DNA of 64,000 nt from Marinobacter nitratireducens (GCF_000708045.1 NZ_ANIE01000003.1:744001-808000), one strand, 5' to 3'. Shown: positions 1-9,556, numbered from the stretch's first letter. Notes: generated by a model not told the origin, from the sequence alone. Numbers and translations are program-made.

Positions 1-525
1 CCCCTTCTCAAGGGCTTCCGCCGGCGGGTTCACCAGTTTCAGGCGATCCACTTCGACCAGCTCATCAGGAGCCCCACCCACTGGCACGATTGATACGGTG
101 CCGTCAGCACCAACCTGGACATTCTCGAAAGGCGGCAACGCAATCGGCCCACCATTGCCCATCACCATCTCGCCGCTGGACAGACGAAGCAGGCCATTCA
201 CATCGATCTGGAGACTGCCGGTACGGGTAAAGACCTCTTCGCCCTGCTCGTTCTGAATAGCGAGCCAGCCCTCGTTTTCGACGGCTACGTCCAGTTTTCG
301 GCCGGTGTCCATCAAAGCGCCGGACGACAGATCGGTGCCGGGCCTTTCTGTCATGGCGTATGCCCGGGTCGGATAATGCTCACCGAACACAGGCATGCTG
401 CGGGCCTGGGCAAAGTCTTTCTTGAACCCTGTGGTAGTGACGTTCGCCAGGTTGTTGGCGTGGGCACGCTGGGCCAGCATATTCTGCTTGGCGCCAGACA
501 TACCGATGTAGAGGGCTTTGTCCAT
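1..525 (-). CDS. flgF: Flagellar proximal rod protein FlgF (partial, N-terminal 175 residues)
   Basis: Encodes the N-terminal part of FlgF, one of the rod proteins of the flagellar basal body in the periplasm. The translation opens with MDKALYIGMSGA and then the rod/hook signature around NNLANVTTTGFKKDF, the conserved N-terminal helix shared by all axial proteins. The start at 525 is supported by a CAGGAG ribosome binding site seven bases upstream. The reading frame is open to the left edge, so the C-terminal third and probably flgG and later genes lie outside. It follows flgE by about 75 bases in the same orientation, as in the standard flgBCDEF order. Confidence 0.93.
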   Translation of the reverse strand, partial: MDKALYIGMSGAKQNMLAQRAHANNLANVTTTGFKKDFAQARSMPVFGEHYPTRAYAMTERPGTDLSSGALMDTGRKLDVAVENEGWLAIQNEQGEEVFTRTGSLQIDVNGLLRLSSGEMVMGNGGPIALPPFENVQVGADGTVSIVPVGGAPDELVEVDRLKLVNPPAEALEKG

Positions 526-600
526 GGGAAAACTCCTGCCGGAATTTTGACTGTTACCAGTCTTCCTGCAGGAGTCGTGCCATGTTCAGCTTATTGCGGA

Positions 601-2511
601 TTAACGGAGGTTGATGATGGTCTGGGTGACCGCATCAGAGGTCTCGATGGTCTTGGCATTGGCCTGATAGTTCCGCTGGGCGATGATCAGGTTAACCAGT
701 TCCTCGGACAGATCCACGTTCGACTCTTCGACCGAACTCGCTTCGATGGAGCCGAGGGTTCCAGTGTCCGGAGCGCCAATAATGGGCTGACCGGATTCAA
801 AGGTCTCCACCCAGGAGGTGTCGCCGACCGGCGAAAGGCCATTGGTGTTGCTGAATGACGCCAGCGCCACCTGCCCCAGAGCTTTGGACTGGCCGTTGGT
901 GTAGCGGGCAAAGATTACGCCTTCGCTCGACACGTCCAGGCCAGACAACCGACCGGTGGTGTATCCGTTTTGCTGCTGGTCGTTCACCCCGAACGCTGTG
1001 CCGTACTGGGTGGTGCCACTCAGATCCAGAACGAAAGCCGATGTCGTAGGCGGCTCGGGGATGGGTGTGACCACCGTGGTACCCGTGGCCGGGGGGCCAT
1101 CAGCGCCGTTTGGCTGCCCGTCTTCGTCTTTCGGCACCCAGTCGGCAATCACGATTTCACCGGCCGGATCACCATTGATGGATTGCAGATTACCACTCTC
1201 ATCGAAACGGGCGGTGTAGGGCGTTACATCGGTGCCCGCGACCATCTCGCCATCAATCTGCAGGTAGATAGACCATTCACTGACCCCGACACCGTTCCCC
1301 GGCGCCGGCTCCTTGACGTAGAACTGGGTCATTTCATGGGGATTGCCCAGGCTGTCATAGATGGTCGTGGATGTGGCGTGGTTGTAGGTGCGCTGATCAA
1401 TTGGATTGAATTCGTTGGTGATTCGAATCGGAGACGCTGCGTATTCCGTTGCGAAATCCGCATCAGCGGTAACAGAGGTTACCCCGGCGACTACCCGCTC
1501 GCCGGTTACGTTCACGTCGCCCTCAACGGTAGTGGGCCCCACCGTGGTTGTGCCGTCACCATAGCTGTATTCCAGAGTCTCACCCTGGTTATGAATCACT
1601 CTCAGCACGTCGGTACCGGTGCCATCGTCAACGATGGACGCGGAAATTGAGGTTTCGCTGGAGTTGTTGATGGAGTCCACCAGATCCTGCAGTGACGTAA
1701 TGTTGCTGGTGTCGATGGTCAGGGGCGAACCGTTAATGCTTAGACTGAAGTTGAAATTGGCGGGCCCGGCAGCGGTGATAAAACCGTCATCGAGCGTGGT
1801 GGTTGCCGTTGTTGTCGCAGAAGCACTAAGCCCTGGTGCGTCGTTGATGGCGGCAGCAGCCTGGCGAGCGGTCGTGATGGGACTGCCGTCCGGGGCAGTG
1901 CTCAGATCAACATTGTAGTCAGGCGTCCCGTCGTTGTAGGAAACGTCAAAACTTTCGCCTTGAATATCGGCATACGCCAGAGGTCCCACATCCCTCACCC
2001 GAGTTTCGAGCACCGGCTCTCGTGAATCAAGGTTCAGATCGGAAGTCAGGTTGGTGGTCCGGCGCGGCGCCAGGTTGTCGGTTTCGACCTGCAAATCGCC
2101 CCGGATGCCGGAGAGATTGCCATCTTCATCAGCGGTGTAGCCCTGAACTCGCATGTTCTGGTTATTGATGATGTTGCCTTCTTTATCAATACCAAACTGA
2201 CCGGCACGGCTGTAGCGAATTTCGCCCCCGTTGTTGAGAATAAAGAAGCCATCGCCACTGATCGCCATATCGAGGCCATTGTCCGTGAAGCTCACGTTGC
2301 CCTGCCCGAATGACTGCTTGACGTCCTGAACACGAACACCGTCACCGATCGGGTTGGTACCCGCACTGAGGAATCCGCTGGCGTACAGGTCACCAAACTG
2401 AACTTCACTACTCTTGAAACCCACGGTACTGGCATTGGCAATGTTATTGCCCGTGACATCCAGATCCACCGATGCCGCCCGAAGGCCACTGAGTCCTGTG
2501 TTAAATGCCAT
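601..2511 (-). CDS. flgE: Flagellar hook protein FlgE, long form
   Basis: Hook subunit exported through the flagellar type III apparatus and polymerised outside the cell. The N-terminus carries the axial-protein motif NNIANASTVGFKSS and the C-terminus the matching helix NLIIAQRNYQANAKTIET. At 636 residues it is much longer than the roughly 400 residues of the enterobacterial protein. The extra length sits in the middle (about residues 160-480) and is rich in Thr, Asp and Gly, fitting a surface-exposed hook domain. An AGAGGTG ribosome binding site precedes the start. It lies between flgD and flgF in one operon. Confidence 0.95.
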   Translation of the reverse strand: MAFNTGLSGLRAASVDLDVTGNNIANASTVGFKSSEVQFGDLYASGFLSAGTNPIGDGVRVQDVKQSFGQGNVSFTDNGLDMAISGDGFFILNNGGEIRYSRAGQFGIDKEGNIINNQNMRVQGYTADEDGNLSGIRGDLQVETDNLAPRRTTNLTSDLNLDSREPVLETRVRDVGPLAYADIQGESFDVSYNDGTPDYNVDLSTAPDGSPITTARQAAAAINDAPGLSASATTTATTTLDDGFITAAGPANFNFSLSINGSPLTIDTSNITSLQDLVDSINNSSETSISASIVDDGTGTDVLRVIHNQGETLEYSYGDGTTTVGPTTVEGDVNVTGERVVAGVTSVTADADFATEYAASPIRITNEFNPIDQRTYNHATSTTIYDSLGNPHEMTQFYVKEPAPGNGVGVSEWSIYLQIDGEMVAGTDVTPYTARFDESGNLQSINGDPAGEIVIADWVPKDEDGQPNGADGPPATGTTVVTPIPEPPTTSAFVLDLSGTTQYGTAFGVNDQQQNGYTTGRLSGLDVSSEGVIFARYTNGQSKALGQVALASFSNTNGLSPVGDTSWVETFESGQPIIGAPDTGTLGSIEASSVEESNVDLSEELVNLIIAQRNYQANAKTIETSDAVTQTIINLR

Positions 2512-2538
2512 AATTCACCTCTTGGTCTGACACCGGTA

Positions 2539-3216
2539 TTAATTGATTTGTCGCACGTCGGACAGGGCAATCGAGCCCAGTCCCGCAAGATTCAGGGTTA
2601 TAGAGCCATCACGGCCAAGGGAAACGCTGTCCACGTTGGCGCTGACCATGGTTGATAACTGCTCTGCGCCACCCGGGTAGCTACCCGAAGCAACGATACT
2701 GTAGGCGCCCTGCGGCAAAGCATTGCCGTCTGCATCTTTGCCGTCCCAGGAAAATGCCTGGATGCCCGCCTGGCTGGCACCCAGATCCATTTGATGGACC
2801 AGTTCGCCACTGCTGTTAACAACCGACAGGCGCACGTTGCCAGTGGAAGCCGGCACGTTAATGGTGCCCTTGATCTCGCCACCCTCTTCAAGAAGGCCGA
2901 CGCTGGACGGAGCCAGTACGGTCTTGCCCACCATCGCCGAGGCCTGCAGCGCCTGGCTTGAGCGGAACTGGCCCACGGCGTCGTCAACCGTACTGGACAG
3001 CCCCTGGATCTCCTCCAGAGAGCTGAATTGCGCCAACTGGGCAATGAAGTCCCCGTTGTCCTGGGGCTCGAGTGGATTCTGGTTTTTCAGCTGGGCCAGC
3101 ATCAGTTCCATGAACTCATTGCGGCCAAGCTCGTCACTACCTTTTGCACCGCCCTGTTGCTGAAGCTGGTATTGGCTCAGTACATCGGTGGCGTTGGCTG
3201 CGCTGGATACACTCAT
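2539..3216 (-). CDS. flgD: Flagellar hook assembly (capping) protein FlgD
   Basis: Scaffold that caps the growing hook and is later displaced. The N-terminal region has the diagnostic segment LAQLKNQNPLEPQDNGDF near residues 40-60, followed by the FlgD Ig-like and tudor-like region with a SWDGKDADG turn. Length (225 residues) is normal. A GAGGAG ribosome binding site is present. It is 27 bases upstream of flgE and 18 bases downstream of flgC, so the genes are presumably cotranscribed. Confidence 0.95.
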   Translation of the reverse strand: MSVSSAANATDVLSQYQLQQQGGAKGSDELGRNEFMELMLAQLKNQNPLEPQDNGDFIAQLAQFSSLEEIQGLSSTVDDAVGQFRSSQALQASAMVGKTVLAPSSVGLLEEGGEIKGTINVPASTGNVRLSVVNSSGELVHQMDLGASQAGIQAFSWDGKDADGNALPQGAYSIVASGSYPGGAEQLSTMVSANVDSVSLGRDGSITLNLAGLGSIALSDVRQIN

Positions 3217-3234
3217 TGTCTGCTCCTCACCGAA

Positions 3235-3684
3235 TTACTGCTGACCCAGCGTCAGAATGCGCTGCATCATGGATTTCGCGGTGTTCATCACGTCCACGTT
3301 GGTCTGGAAGCTCCTGGACGACGACATCATGTCAGCCATCTCTTCCACCACATTGACATTCGGGTAGTACACGTACCCATCCTCATTCGCCGCCGGGTGA
3401 TTGGGCTCGTAGCGCATTTGCAGCTCGGCGTCGCTCTCTACAACACCCTCAACGCGGACACCCGCTCCTGGTCCCTGGGCACCAGTGAAACCCATGCCCT
3501 GCTGGTCCGGATTCAGCATCGATTGTTGAATGGCAGCAAAGACCGGCTTTCTGGCGCGGTATGTCGTATCAATGCTGGAGCTGGCGGTTTCGGCATTGGC
3601 TATATTCGACGCGGTTGTGTTTAGCCGCAGAGATTGCGCGGTCATACCTGAACCGGCGATGTCAAAAATGCTACCCAATGACAT
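3235..3684 (-). CDS. flgC: Flagellar rod protein FlgC
   Basis: Proximal rod component of the basal body. N-terminal NTTASNIANAETASSS and C-terminal RSFQTNVDVMNTAKSMMQR are the paired coiled-coil terminal motifs of rod proteins. Length of 149 residues matches the family. The start is backed by an AAGGGG ribosome binding site. It sits second in the flgBCDEF cluster. Confidence 0.95.
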   Translation of the reverse strand: MSLGSIFDIAGSGMTAQSLRLNTTASNIANAETASSSIDTTYRARKPVFAAIQQSMLNPDQQGMGFTGAQGPGAGVRVEGVVESDAELQMRYEPNHPAANEDGYVYYPNVNVVEEMADMMSSSRSFQTNVDVMNTAKSMMQRILTLGQQ

Positions 3685-3729
3685 GTTTTTTCCCCTTCGC
3701 TGATCGCGTTCCTATCTCGTTAATGCGGC

Positions 3730-4128
3730 TTATTCGCCTTTGAGGGCCTTGGTCAGGCCACCAAATTTGCTGTTCAGAAACTGGAAGCTGGCCTGGTAGT
3801 CCATCGCATTGCGCATAAAGCGAGTCTGCTCCTGCTGCGCATCTACCGTATTGCCATCAACCGAAGGCTGATGCGGCACTCGGTAGAGAAGATCGGCGTC
3901 TTCGCCGGCGTTGGACGTATCCATGTGACTGGCATGGGTTCGCTCCATCTCGAAACCACTGAGATCCTGCTGGGCGCGGGCCATCATGGACTGGAAATCC
4001 ACATCCCGGGCCTTAAACCCTGGGGTGTCGGCGTTGGCCAGGTTGTTCGCCAACACCTCGGCACGCTTGACCCGCGCCTCCAGTGCGTATTGGTGAATAC
4101 CCAGAGCCTTGTCAAAAGAAATCGCCAT
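3730..4128 (-). CDS. flgB: Flagellar rod protein FlgB
   Basis: Most proximal rod protein, first gene of the operon. The translation from 4128 begins [17 protein letters not shown] and contains [18 protein letters not shown], typical of FlgB. An in-frame ATG further upstream (4149) exists, but a GGGAGG ribosome binding site five bases before 4128 makes this the better start, giving 132 residues as in other species. A sigma-54-type promoter lies about 66 bases upstream. Confidence 0.94.
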   Translation of the reverse strand: MAISFDKALGIHQYALEARVKRAEVLANNLANADTPGFKARDVDFQSMMARAQQDLSGFEMERTHASHMDTSNAGEDADLLYRVPHQPSVDGNTVDAQQEQTRFMRNAMDYQASFQFLNSKFGGLTKALKGE

Positions 4129-4193
4129 ACTGCCTCCCAAATGCTGCACTTATCGCCCGACCGTTTGCCGGTTGTGCCTTCTGAGAGAGTTAA

Positions 4194-4209
4194 AGCAAGG
4201 GTAATGCCA
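4194..4209 (-). promoter_or_regulatory. Sigma-54 (RpoN) promoter of the flgBCDEF operon
   Basis: Read on the minus strand the site is TGGCATTACCCTTGCT. It fits the sigma-54 pattern TGGCA-N6-TTGCW exactly, with the -24 GG and -12 GC at the required spacing. Transcription would begin near 4183, giving a leader of about 55 bases before flgB. RpoN control of flgB operons through FleQ or FleR is known in Pseudomonas and its relatives; the exact activator here is inferred. Confidence 0.8.
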
Positions 4210-4330
4210 GAATATACAACCCCGGTGATATCAGGGGTTGCGGGGAAATGCGAAGAGGAAACAGGGGTGCAGGAGGGAACAAAGACGGCTGAACCGGCAA
4301 GGAATTTCCCCGCCGGTCGCCAAGCGGCAA

Positions 4331-4885
4331 TCAGCCCGGCCAACGTTCCACGTACTCGGCAACCTCAGGCCTCGGAACCGCTGGTTTTTCGGATATCACC
4401 GTACCGGTATAAAGAAACGCGACAATGGATTCGCCCTCGGACAGTCCCAGCCCTTTATGCACGATTGGGCTGTAGGCAGGCGCACCTGTCCGCCACATAA
4501 CACCAAATCCGGCGTCCTGAAGCGCCAACTCGATAAACGAAACCCCGGCGGCCGCCGACATGACCTGCTCGACTTCCGGTACCTTCGGATGCTCCTTTGG
4601 CGAAGCAATGCCGACGATCACCATCGGTGCGCGCAAGGGAGCATTTCGGGCCTTTTCCAACTCGGCCGGGGTGCTGGCATCGGGACAGCCGGCGGCGAAC
4701 AGGTCGCCAAGTGCATTCCGGCCATCGCCTTCGATCACGAGATAACGCCAAGGCCTCAGAAGCGCATGATCCGGAGCCCGGGCTGCACAGGCGAGCGCCC
4801 GCTCCAGGGTATGCTGGTCAGGCGCGGGCGCCTGCAGCCGGGGTTCGGAATGCCGGTTGAGCAGAAATTCGGTGACTTCAGTCAT
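4331..4885 (-). CDS. NAD(P)H nitroreductase, YdjA-like
   Basis: FMN-dependent nitroreductase-fold oxidoreductase of about 184 residues, the same size as E. coli YdjA. Visible family features are the N-terminal RHSEPRLQAP (FMN-phosphate binding Arg/His/Ser region), ARAPDHALLRPWRYLVIEG and a C-terminal Gly-rich LGLSEGESIVAFLYTG. The start at 4885 was preferred over upstream in-frame ATGs because it gives the normal family length; the ribosome binding site is only moderate (GAGA). The physiological substrate is unknown. It is divergent from the DUF962 gene at 4988. Confidence 0.85.
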   Translation of the reverse strand: MTEVTEFLLNRHSEPRLQAPAPDQHTLERALACAARAPDHALLRPWRYLVIEGDGRNALGDLFAAGCPDASTPAELEKARNAPLRAPMVIVGIASPKEHPKVPEVEQVMSAAAGVSFIELALQDAGFGVMWRTGAPAYSPIVHKGLGLSEGESIVAFLYTGTVISEKPAVPRPEVAEYVERWPG

Positions 4886-4987
4886 AGTGTCTCGCATTAC
4901 CTGGAATTGTGACTTATGTCTTATACTGTTAACCTTTAGTCGTAGTCCGGTCTGCCTCAAAAAAATAAATGAAGCGGTAGCAGCGCC

Positions 4988-5299
4988 ATGAGTGACCAGC
5001 AGGTTTTCAACAGTTTTTCGGAATTCTATCCATACTATCTGGAAGAGCACAGCGACCGTACATGCCGTCGCCTCCACTTTGCTGGCAGCCTTCTCGTTCT
5101 GATGGTTGCCACCTGGGCCATTACGTCTGGCATGTTGGCCTGGTTGCTGATTCTACCAGTGATAGGCTACGGCTTCGCCTGGATCGGGCATTTCTGGTTT
5201 GAGAAAAATCGCCCTGCCACGTTCAAGCACCCTGTTTACAGTCTGATGGGTGATTGGGTCATGTTTCGTGACATGCTGATCGGTCGGATCCCCTTCTAA
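4988..5299 (+). CDS. DUF962 / Mpo1-like membrane protein
   Basis: Small membrane protein of 103 residues. The conserved opening FNSFSEFYPYYLEEHSDRTCRRLHFAGS with a histidine (HS...RRLHF) and the later GHFWFEKNRPATFKHPVYSL are the signature of the DUF962/Mpo1-like family. The yeast member Mpo1 is an iron(II)-dependent dioxygenase acting on 2-hydroxy fatty acids; whether the bacterial protein does this is inference. Two hydrophobic segments cover about residues 33-65. It ends two bases before the adenylate cyclase start, so the two are probably translated from one message. Confidence 0.85.
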   Translation: MSDQQVFNSFSEFYPYYLEEHSDRTCRRLHFAGSLLVLMVATWAITSGMLAWLLILPVIGYGFAWIGHFWFEKNRPATFKHPVYSLMGDWVMFRDMLIGRIPF

Positions 5300-5301
5300 T
5301 C

Positions 5302-6741
5302 ATGATGAGCGCTCCAGCGGACCTACGTAACGCCAGCAGCTGCGCAGGCAAAAGCCTCGCCGTCGAAACCGGCGGCAGCACGGTGGCTATCCCGCCGATG
5401 CCGGACTACAACGGTCGGATTCTGGCTTACACCTCGGCGGCAGTCATCATTGTCTCAGGCGTTCTGCAGGGCGTTTTCCCGCAATGGACATTGTGGCTGG
5501 TTGCCGCAGCCCTGCTCTGGCCGCACATCGCCCACGCCATCAGCCGACGCACTTTCCTGCGGCAGTCCCCTCGCATCCGCCAGAAAATGCTGTTTGCCGA
5601 TTGCATGGGTGGCGGGGTGTTCATTGGTGGTATTGGCCTGGTGGCGATTCCATCGGTGTCGGTCGCCCTGATGCTAATGTTCAGTTGTTTGATTGTCGGT
5701 GGCATTCGCCAGTGGTTCTTCGGTGTCGGCTTTATGGCGGCAGGCGTTGCCGCCTCCGTTGCGGTTGTCGGCCCGGCCGATACCCTTCAGTCTCCCTTGC
5801 TGACGAGCATCATAGCCATTGCCTCCACCGGCCTTTACATATGCGTTACCGCGTTTTATTCCCACCAACAGGCTCGTGCACTGATGCTGGCAAAAACCCA
5901 GATCCAGAACCAGCGCGAGCAATCGATTGCCCTCTCCCACAAACTGTCCAAATACCTGTCGCCACAGGTCTGGCAATCCATCTTCACCGGTGAGCGGGAT
6001 GTAAGGCTGGAGACCCAGCGTAAAAAACTGGCGGTATTCTTCTCGGACATCAAGGGTTTCACCGAACTGTCCGAGGAAATGGAACCCGAAGCCCTGACCG
6101 AATTGCTCAACCACTACTTCAATGAGATGTCTGAAGTCGCTCTCAAGTATGGCGGTACCATCGACAAGTTTGTGGGCGACTCCATCATGGTTTTCTTCGG
6201 CGATCCCACCAGTCGAGGCCAGCGCGCGGACGCATTCGCCTGTGTTTCCATGGCCATTGAGATGCGCAAACACATGAAAATCATGCGACAGAAATGGCGA
6301 AGCCAGGGCATCAAGACACCGCTGGAAATCCGCATGGGCATCAGCACCGGCTACACCACCGTGGGTAACTTTGGCGCAGAAAACCGGATGGATTACACCA
6401 TCATCGGGAAAGAAGTGAACCTGGCGAGCAGACTGGAATCACTGGCCGAGCCAGGGGAAATCCTGGTGTCCTACGAGACATTCTCGCTGATCAAGGACAA
6501 GATCATGTGCCGGGACAAAGGGGAGATTACCGTAAAAGGCTTCGCCAAGCCGGTCCCCATCTATGAAGTGGTGGATTTCCGCCGTGACATGGGGCCAAAC
6601 CGGAGCTTCCTGGAACACGAACACAGCGGTTTTGCCATGTACCTGGATTCTGACAAGATCACGGAAAAAGAGCGCGAATCCATTCTGGCCGCCCTTGAAG
6701 ACGCCGCTGACCGCCTGCGTCGTGAAGAAGAGGACGCCTGA
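5302..6741 (+). CDS. Membrane-anchored class III adenylate/guanylate cyclase (CyaB-like)
   Basis: Makes a cyclic nucleotide, most likely cAMP. The N-terminal half (about residues 38-185) has five or six hydrophobic segments resembling the MASE2 sensor domain of Pseudomonas CyaB. A short linker leads to a catalytic domain at about 240-425. The two metal-binding aspartates are seen in FFSDIKGFTEL (Asp249) and KFVGDSIMVFFGDP (Asp293), and the transition-state Asn/Arg pair in IIGKEVNLASRLESL. Length (479) is close to CyaB. A perfect 8-bp GC hairpin (6730-6749) overlaps the stop codon between this gene and convergent queF. Confidence 0.88.
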   Translation: MMSAPADLRNASSCAGKSLAVETGGSTVAIPPMPDYNGRILAYTSAAVIIVSGVLQGVFPQWTLWLVAAALLWPHIAHAISRRTFLRQSPRIRQKMLFADCMGGGVFIGGIGLVAIPSVSVALMLMFSCLIVGGIRQWFFGVGFMAAGVAASVAVVGPADTLQSPLLTSIIAIASTGLYICVTAFYSHQQARALMLAKTQIQNQREQSIALSHKLSKYLSPQVWQSIFTGERDVRLETQRKKLAVFFSDIKGFTELSEEMEPEALTELLNHYFNEMSEVALKYGGTIDKFVGDSIMVFFGDPTSRGQRADAFACVSMAIEMRKHMKIMRQKWRSQGIKTPLEIRMGISTGYTTVGNFGAENRMDYTIIGKEVNLASRLESLAEPGEILVSYETFSLIKDKIMCRDKGEITVKGFAKPVPIYEVVDFRRDMGPNRSFLEHEHSGFAMYLDSDKITEKERESILAALEDAADRLRREEEDA

Positions 6742-6766
6742 GCGTCCTCGTAATGCCCCACGAAAC

Positions 6767-7585
6767 TTACTGCCGTATCAGCCTCGGCCCCGCATCGCCA
6801 GCGGGTTCCGTGCTCCGCCAGGGATTGATATCCAGACCGCCCCTGCGCGTGTAACGGGCGCACACAGACAGCCTCTCTGGCTGGCACCTCGCCATGATGT
6901 CAGTGAAGATCGTCTCTACACAGTGCTCATGGAAATCCTGCTTTTGCCGGAAACTCACGATGTAACGGAGTAACCCTGCGCGGTCGATTTTCGGCCCGGA
7001 GTATTCGATCAGGACGGTTGCCCAATCCGGCTGCCCTGTCACGGGACAGTTGCTCTTCAGAAGGTGAGAACAAAGCTTTTCGGAAACAGAAGCACCAGAA
7101 GCAGTCAGGGATTCCGGTGCGTACTCGTAAACCACCTCGTCCAGCGATTCATCATCCACCAGCAGGAAGCCCCCGGGCCGCCCGACGGCTTCACCGGAAT
7201 CATCCACACTGCGCATCCACACATCCACCGCCGATCCCGAGGCACTGGACAGATCAGATTTGATGGTTTCAGCAACCTGCTCCGCGGACGAGAAAATCGT
7301 CTGGTTCAGTGAATTCAGGTAAAGCTTCAGGGATTTCGATTCGATGATCGCCGGCGATGCGGCGGGAAAACAGATCTCCGCCCAGGCCACGGCAGGAACG
7401 CCTCCGGGGCGAACCCAGGAAACCTCCCAGGCTTGCCAGACATCCTCGCCAAACCAGGGCCACCGACCGTCCTCAAGCCCCAGACGCCGACGATTCTCCT
7501 CCCGGGAAACCGGGAACAGTAAATTGGGATCGTAGCGATCCGGGTAGGCACTGCTTTTACCCAGTGGCGCATCATGTAGAGCCAT
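6767..7585 (-). CDS. queF: NADPH-dependent 7-cyano-7-deazaguanine reductase QueF
   Basis: Reduces preQ0 to preQ1 in queuosine biosynthesis. It is the long, two-domain form of QueF (272 residues). The ESKSLKLYLNS motif (from residue 82) and the catalytic Cys180 and Asp187 in SNCPVTGQPDWAT are all present, as is FHEHCVE near the C-terminus. It is followed closely on the same strand by nothing related; the upstream ABC-2 permease gene is 14 bases away, so they may share a transcript. Confidence 0.95.
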   Translation of the reverse strand: MALHDAPLGKSSAYPDRYDPNLLFPVSREENRRRLGLEDGRWPWFGEDVWQAWEVSWVRPGGVPAVAWAEICFPAASPAIIESKSLKLYLNSLNQTIFSSAEQVAETIKSDLSSASGSAVDVWMRSVDDSGEAVGRPGGFLLVDDESLDEVVYEYAPESLTASGASVSEKLCSHLLKSNCPVTGQPDWATVLIEYSGPKIDRAGLLRYIVSFRQKQDFHEHCVETIFTDIMARCQPERLSVCARYTRRGGLDINPWRSTEPAGDAGPRLIRQ

Positions 7586-7599
7586 ACTTATTCCTGAAC

Positions 7600-8382
7600 T
7601 CAGTGACGAATACCTTTACCGCGCGCCAGCATCCGCAGGGCGATGGCGGTTAACACGGCGATGAAAACCAGAATCATACCAAGTGATACGAATGGATTGA
7701 CATCAGAAACGCCCAGAATGCCGTAACGGAAACCATTGACCATATACAGGATGGGGTTCGCCATAGACACGCCCTGCCAGAACTCTGGCAACAGATCGAT
7801 GCTGTAGAACACACCACCCAGGTAAGTTAAAGGTGTCAGCACAAAGGTCGGCACGATGGAGATATCGTCAAACTTGGTGGCTAACATGGCATTGATGAAA
7901 CCACCCAGCGAAAACAGTGCGGACGTCAGAAAGACCGTGGCAACCATGATGACCAGGTTGTGAATCGACAGACTCGTAAACGCCAGGGAGAGCAACGTGA
8001 CAACCAGGCCGATGCTCAGACCACGGGCCATGCCACCACACACCCAGCCGGCCAGAATCACCCAGTTCGGCACCGGAGAAACCAGAAGTTCCTCAATGTT
8101 GCGCTGAAATTTCATGGAGAAAAACGAGGACACAACGTTAGCGTAGGAGTTGGTGATCACCGCCATCATGATCAGGCCCGGGACAATAAATGCCATGTAA
8201 TCCAGACCACCCATTTCACCAATTCGCGACCCGATGAGGTTCCCGAAAATAATAAAATAGAGCGTCATGGTGATCACGGGCGGCAACAGTGTCTGAACCC
8301 AGATTCGGGTAAAGCGACGAATTTCTTTGACAACAATCGTCCTGAAAGCCGTAAAAAGCGCAGCGGAAGTCATGCCACTCAT
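7600..8382 (-). CDS. ABC-2 type transporter permease (YadH-like)
   Basis: Membrane subunit of an ABC exporter. About six hydrophobic segments are spread over 260 residues, with the ABC-2 signature region LTPLTYLGGVFYSIDLLP near residue 175. Size and partner match E. coli YadH, whose substrate is not established. Its start overlaps the ATPase stop by four bases (ATGA), showing translational coupling. Confidence 0.9.
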   Translation of the reverse strand: MSGMTSAALFTAFRTIVVKEIRRFTRIWVQTLLPPVITMTLYFIIFGNLIGSRIGEMGGLDYMAFIVPGLIMMAVITNSYANVVSSFFSMKFQRNIEELLVSPVPNWVILAGWVCGGMARGLSIGLVVTLLSLAFTSLSIHNLVIMVATVFLTSALFSLGGFINAMLATKFDDISIVPTFVLTPLTYLGGVFYSIDLLPEFWQGVSMANPILYMVNGFRYGILGVSDVNPFVSLGMILVFIAVLTAIALRMLARGKGIRH

Positions 8383-9329
8383 GCCAGGCTCTCCTCAGCT
8401 TTCCGAGATTCCTGCGAGTTTTCCTCAATCATTCGAATAAAGAGCTCCTCCAGCCGATTCGCCTTTGTGCGCATGCTCACCACCTTGATTCCCAGCCGGT
8501 CGAGCTGAATGAACACATCATTGAGTGCCTGTCCCTTCCTGACCTCAACTTCGAGACTTCCCTCTCCATCCAGCCGGACACTGAACCCGTCAAGCTCGGG
8601 CGCTTCGGCCATGGTCGTTTCCGTATCCAGCACAAACGTCTCGATACTCAGCTGCTGCAGCAGATCCCGCTTGCTGGTGTGCTTCACAATCTGCCCGTGG
8701 TCGATAATGGCAATGTTCCGGCAAAGCGCCTCGGCCTCTTCCAAATAATGGGTCGTGAGAATGATGGTGGTGCCTTCCCGGTTCATCTCCTCCAGGAACG
8801 TCCACATTGAACGGCGAAGCTCAATATCTACACCGGCGGTGGGCTCATCCAGAATCAGCAGACCCGGCTCATGGACCAAAGCCCTTGCGATCATCAGACG
8901 GCGCTTCATACCGCCCGACAGCATTCTCGCCGGCGTGTTGCGTTTATCCCACAGGCCAAGCTTTTTCAGATATTTTTCTGCCGAAACGGACGCTTCCCGA
9001 AGCGGAATTCCGTAGTAACCGGCCTGGGTGGTGACAATATCAAAGACTTTCTCGAACTGGCCAAAATTGAATTCCTGGGGAACAACGCCGAGATTGACCT
9101 TGGCGTCTGACAGGTGGGTATCAATGTCGTACCCGAACACCCGCACCTTCCCCCCGGTTTTATTGACCAGAGAAGAGACAATACCAAGCGTGGTCGACTT
9201 CCCGGCGCCGTTGGGCCCGAGAAGCGCAAAAAAATCACCCTTTCTGACGTGCAGATCAATCCCTTTCAGGGCTTCGAACCCATCCCCATAGGTCTTCCTC
9301 AGCCCCTCGATTTCCAGTGCATTGGTCAT
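8379..9329 (-). CDS. ABC transporter ATP-binding protein (YadG-like)
   Basis: ATPase subunit of the ABC-2 exporter. Walker A GPNGAGKST, signature LSGGMKRR, Walker B LLILDEPTAGVD and the H-loop TTHY are all intact in residues 1-230. A C-terminal extension of about 80 residues is typical of the DrrA/YadG-type group. The 4-base overlap with the permease supports a two-gene operon. The transported compound cannot be told from sequence. Confidence 0.92.
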   Translation of the reverse strand: MTNALEIEGLRKTYGDGFEALKGIDLHVRKGDFFALLGPNGAGKSTTLGIVSSLVNKTGGKVRVFGYDIDTHLSDAKVNLGVVPQEFNFGQFEKVFDIVTTQAGYYGIPLREASVSAEKYLKKLGLWDKRNTPARMLSGGMKRRLMIARALVHEPGLLILDEPTAGVDIELRRSMWTFLEEMNREGTTIILTTHYLEEAEALCRNIAIIDHGQIVKHTSKRDLLQQLSIETFVLDTETTMAEAPELDGFSVRLDGEGSLEVEVRKGQALNDVFIQLDRLGIKVVSMRTKANRLEELFIRMIEENSQESRKAEESLA

Positions 9330-9556
9330 AGAGATCCCCGATCTGGATTGGCGGCCGGGGCAACACCGGGCCGTCCGAATAAATATAGAATGCTATTGAT
9401 TGAGGCTAATACCTGTATTTCAAGGCCAAACCGCCAAACTGCGACAGGAATCGCGATATCCTCCAGCCCCCATCCCTATAATTCGGTTACAACAACTTAC
9501 AAACAGCGCGCCGGCTTACAAAGGGCGCGCCGAACCAAGGGAATGTACGACACACC

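Noticed and set aside
4219..4330. Terminator-like hairpins upstream of flgB (AACCCC/GGGGTT; ACCGGC/GCCGGT)
   Set aside because: Stems are short, loops long and no T tract follows on either strand, so they are not called as terminators.
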